From: Euryodendron excelsum
Taxonomy: Eukaryota; Streptophyta; Magnoliopsida; Ericales; Pentaphylacaceae
Assembly (NCBI GenBank): GCA_033060915.1
Contig: CM065378.1
Coordinates: 7,499,501-7,563,500, forward strand
Length of the DNA stretch: 64,000 bases
Reading direction: 5' to 3'
The position numbers were made by a program, and so were the translations under genes. The notes below the pieces were generated by a model, which saw nothing but the letters and a program-made list of their open reading frames with translations, was not told where the DNA came from and made no database searches. This document shows positions 60,436-64,000 of this stretch, piece after piece. Positions within the stretch are counted from its first letter, which is position 1. Each line of letters opens with the position of its first letter.

Positions 60436-60959
60436 TAGAGATGTCAATTGAACTCTTGAACTTCACTTCATCCTGCCCCTAATGGAAAAGGTTTGAAATA
60501 TGAATAAACGGGTTAAGAGTGAGGTAAGAAAACAAAATATAACCTAATGCGGGTTTGGTAGGAGGTAGGATATAGGTCAATCCATCTCGAACCCCGCCCC
60601 ACTTATAATATGAAATTCTTATATACTTATATTGTATTTTTTTATATACAAAATATCCTTAGTATATAAGTAAATATTAGGGTCCTAATATTACTTTTTC
60701 TTCTTGAGTTTTAGACTCTTTCTTCTCAATTTTATATTGTATTAGTGTTTGTACATTATTTTTATTCTTAATGATTTATTTTTATTTTGAAATTTTATGT
60801 GTTAGACATGTTGTAACTCAAATCCCGATTAACATAAGTGGGACAACGGTAGGTAGGGAGATTCAACTCGTCAGAAGTTTGAGATAGGATGGGGGTAGAA
60901 TTTTTCTATTAAGAGAGAGGTGCTTAACTCATTCTAAACTCACCCCATTGTCATCCTTA
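60436..60959. mobile_element. hAT-like non-autonomous element, relative of 44527-45238
   Basis: The left end TAGAGATGTCAATTG and, reversed from the right, TAAGGATGACAATGG match each other and the ends of the 44.5-kb element. It begins two bases after the previous MITE. No target duplication could be read. Confidence 0.5.
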
Positions 60960-61498
60960 TTTATATCTAAGAGCGAAAAAGTAGATTAAAAATAAAATTA
61001 TGTGTAGCATTGTTTTTTTAATTATTGTTTTTCGTTTGAGAAATAATTTCATACTTGATTAGGAAAAACTTATATTTTGGTCAAAATTTAATATCAACCA
61101 TTAATTTTTTTTGTTATTTATATGTTACATTCTAATATTTCGTCCATTATATTATATTGGATATTTTAATAGTTGGATTTGAGACATTTATTTTGAAGGA
61201 ATTGCATATTCTATTCATCTGTTAACTTCTATTTTTTGAAATCTGTAGAAGCCTTTTGTATATAAATAATAATAAAAAAATTCAGTGCGAAAGTAGGACC
61301 TTTGTATTTAGATATTACTTTTATTATAATTTTCACCATTTTTGTGTTTCTGATCAGTCTTTTTGTGTTAGAGCTTATCTCTTAGTGATGTTGCTACTTG
61401 TTAGTACCATATTATATGAACTAAATTTAGCTTCCACTAGATCTCTTATATTAAACAACTAAAAGTAACAAGCCAATGAATTGAATGGTTGTTCTTTA

Positions 61499-61526
61499 AA
61501 TAAATAAATAAATAAATAAATAAAAG
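61499..61526. repeat. (AAAT)n microsatellite
   Basis: About seven AAAT units in a row. Confidence 0.9.
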
Positions 61527-61674
61527 CAAGGTTAACAATGATTATTCATTCCCCTGCGTGGAGAATTACTTCTCACATTTCTATTAGTGGGTCACACCAT
61601 CCATCGCGTGTTGATTCAGCGTATGACCATATAAAGAAGTGAAGGTTGGGATTGGGAAAGTAACAGCTAGACTG

Positions 61675-61860
61675 TGGGCTCGTCTTTTTCACTTGACTTT
61701 TTTAAATTTATATGTAAAAAAATTTAAGTTTTTTTTATTTTTTTTATTTTTTATTTTTATTTTTTTGCTTATTTTTAATTAAAGTGAAGTCATAAAAAAA
61801 TTAACTTTTTTATTTGTAAACGTAAATAAAAATTTATCAAAAAAATATACTAAATAAGCC
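61675..61860. mobile_element. Possible MITE of the poly-A/poly-T arm family
   Basis: A/T-rich complementary arms, with TTTTTTTGCTTATTTTTAA in the middle and ACTAAATAAGCC at the right. The layout resembles the 11.26, 15.0 and 45.5 kb elements, but the ends are more diverged. Confidence 0.3.
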
Positions 61861-64000
61861 TTTATAACTAATAAGCTGTAATAATAAGCTGGATTCCAAC
61901 GCCGGCTGTTCCATTGATTAGTTGTAAGAGAGATATTTGTAAGTTTCACCAAGTCGTCATCGTAGGTGGTTAAAACCCCGTCAATGATGTAATGATTTAA
62001 ACCTCACTAGTTTGCATGCGGACGTAGACATTATGATAAACCAGGTAAATTTTTTATTTTAGTAATTGTTATTTAATAGGTAGCTTTCATACAAAACAAA
62101 AGTCTCATATTGAATTCCTCTTTGCATCTTTTATGGCTTCCTCATCATTTATGTAGCTTATAAAATTTATCAAATTCATGTTGACAACAGTCCTATATAA
62201 ATTTGAGCGAGTAGTAAGTTAAAAACTTTGATACCTTATATTAAAAAATAAAAAAGTAATTGTGATTTGTTAGTTTTATTTTTTCTCAATTTCCTTGATC
62301 ACGGTATTTACATTATCTATGAATTTTGAATTTATAGAGGGAGAAGGAAAATGAAAGGCAAATAAAATTACTATTTCATAATATGTTTTTATCAATAACG
62401 ACAACAACAAATGATTTTTTGTTTTTTGACAGATAATTATTCGTCTTCTTTTTATTTTCCTAACAAGAAAAATAAAATTCAAACTCTTGCACTTTATTTT
62501 AGCTTTTTTTGTTTTTTTCTCATTCCTTTTCCTTTCTCTCTACAAATCCCAAATCCAAACATATAGTAAACACAATTCATTGGGTATTTTGTATATCCCC
62601 ATGCTTAAAAGACACCACACTTAAGCCAACTGTTGAATAAAATCGAAAGAATTGAAAAGATTATAGCTTGAGAATAGATAATAAAATACTCCTCCTTCCT
62701 TACATAAATGCTTAATTGAAAAATAAAAAATGCTTTTTATGATTGTATTTTCTTACTTACTATACAGAACCAAGTAGAGTCAACATATATTAATTGTTAC
62801 AGACATTCAATATGTATTAATGATTATAGACTTCCCCACTTTGTGTCTAATAAATGATGAAATATGATAAGAAAATACGGTGATTTTAGCATTACTCATT
62901 AAAAAAAATAATATAAGAATTGATTTCACACCCCATCCTAATTAGACATTATTAATGTCACATTAAGCAGAACGTGATCACATAGGTTACCGTACCTGCT
63001 AACGACACCTTACAAGATACCAAAAAGTAAACCACAAATTGTCTAAACAGGTATATATTCACGAACGAACTAAGCATCCATATCATACGATACAGGAAAA
63101 GTAATTGCAACCCATCTTTTTCTAGGGTTTTTCCTCTCTTCTTCTTCCTCTTCCTCTCCTCTTTTTCCTTCTTTTCCTTTTTTTTCTTTTCTCTCTCCCT
63201 TACTCTCTTTCTTTCTTCTCACCGAACCACCTCCTAGATTGCTAACCAAATAGATACACCTTTGTATTTAACACCCATACATGTTACCTATTTTTTTTTC
63301 CCATAATACCCATTCACTAGGTGACTCACACCTAGGTGCCACACTCCTAGTGGTAGAGTAGTTTAATTCAACTAATTATTTACGGTAATTACTTAACGTC
63401 ATTCATTAAACTCATTAAACATAAATGAATTTACATACCTTTTAATCACGCAATATATATAATTTACTTAATTATGGTATTATGAAATTAGGATTTCACA
63501 ATTGACATCAAAATTTAACAGCAAATTACAAAACCAACATATAATAATTTCGTTATTTAGGAAAATCAAACTTGGGACCACCGTAAAATGGTATAAGTAC
63601 TCATGTTGCAGCTTTTAGAATGGTTGATTAATTTGATTACAAAATCACTTCAATAGTTAGAAACACAAAAAGCTCTCTAAATAGTTAAGATAATTTCTCT
63701 GTTGTTTATCTTTAATTTATGAAGTCTTTAGATCTTTTATATAATGTCGGCAGTGTTTGCAAAATCTTAGACGGATTATATCTTTCACCAAAAAATGTTA
63801 TCTATGTAGATATACAGTAATAGATCGTATTTCTGAAACTTTTTCATGCCATTCCAATGCTCTGGTCTGCATTGGAACATTTTAGTAGGCCGTTCGAACG
63901 ACCTTGCTCTGTCAGAACGGTCTAGCTGCTTTTGACCAATTTGATGCTTTGTCTTCATATGCACCTTGATTCATTCTCACAGATCATTGACATGTTTACC
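61861..64000. other. Intergenic, no gene recognised
   Basis: AT-rich with a long pyrimidine tract at about 63,120-63,225 that could be a leader or promoter on the plus strand, but no coding sequence follows. The last 160 bases (CATTCCAATGCTCTGG onwards) are GC-richer and may start another repeat that leaves the window. Confidence 0.4.

Noticed and set aside
63840..64000. GC-richer end of the window as the start of another LTR element
   Set aside because: Too short to find a second copy or a terminal motif; it runs off the window.

Overview
The window is a piece of a plant nuclear genome, most likely a eudicot. The evidence is AT-rich intergenic DNA, GT-AG introns of plant type, a plant lipid phosphate phosphatase gene, a CC-NB-ARC-LRR resistance-gene relic, and a dense mix of plant transposons (Tat-type Ty3/gypsy, Helitron, hAT-like and Tourist-like MITEs, SINE and LINE pieces). 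I cannot name the species. All translations, splice joins and alignments were done by eye. Layout: 1.2-1.9 kb holds unidentified exon-like blocks on the minus strand. 2.0-6.6 kb holds a degenerate Helitron Rep-helicase gene on the minus strand. 8.8-11.3 kb holds a possible minus-strand gene with a triplicated lysine-rich exon, and its 5' leader is duplicated at 12.8-13.1 kb. 14.4-15.6 kb holds a diverged copy of the sequence that lies upstream of the resistance-gene relic at 28.7 kb. 15,865-25,912 is a complete 10,048-bp LTR retrotransposon of the Tat group on the minus strand, with 603-bp LTRs and a TTAAG target duplication. 26.9-27.9 kb is a cluster of related short repeats, one of them split by a MITE. 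29.6-32.0 kb is the broken NLR gene. 33.5-40.5 kb is the one gene that looks intact, an eight-exon lipid phosphate phosphatase on the minus strand. From 41 to 64 kb there are almost only transposon relics, plus a possible spliced minus-strand transcript at 48.9-52.75 kb. The most unusual unit is the retrotransposon. Its gag-pol (minus strand: Gag, protease, RT, RNase H, a second RNase H, integrase) converges on a spliced plus-strand gene with its own TATA box, introns, a gypsy-type 'transposase_28'-like N-terminus and a long coiled coil. A tandem array of 64-bp hairpin-forming repeats lies between the two 3' ends. Both the pol and the antisense gene carry a few lesions, and the LTRs differ at about 16 of 603 positions, so this copy is young but defective. 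The lipid phosphate phosphatase gene has all three PAP2 catalytic motifs and every exon junction keeps frame. The rest of the window shows repeated insertion and decay, and several insertions can be dated relative to each other by nesting (SINE in a LINE relic, MITE in an LTR-like repeat, MITE in a MITE).
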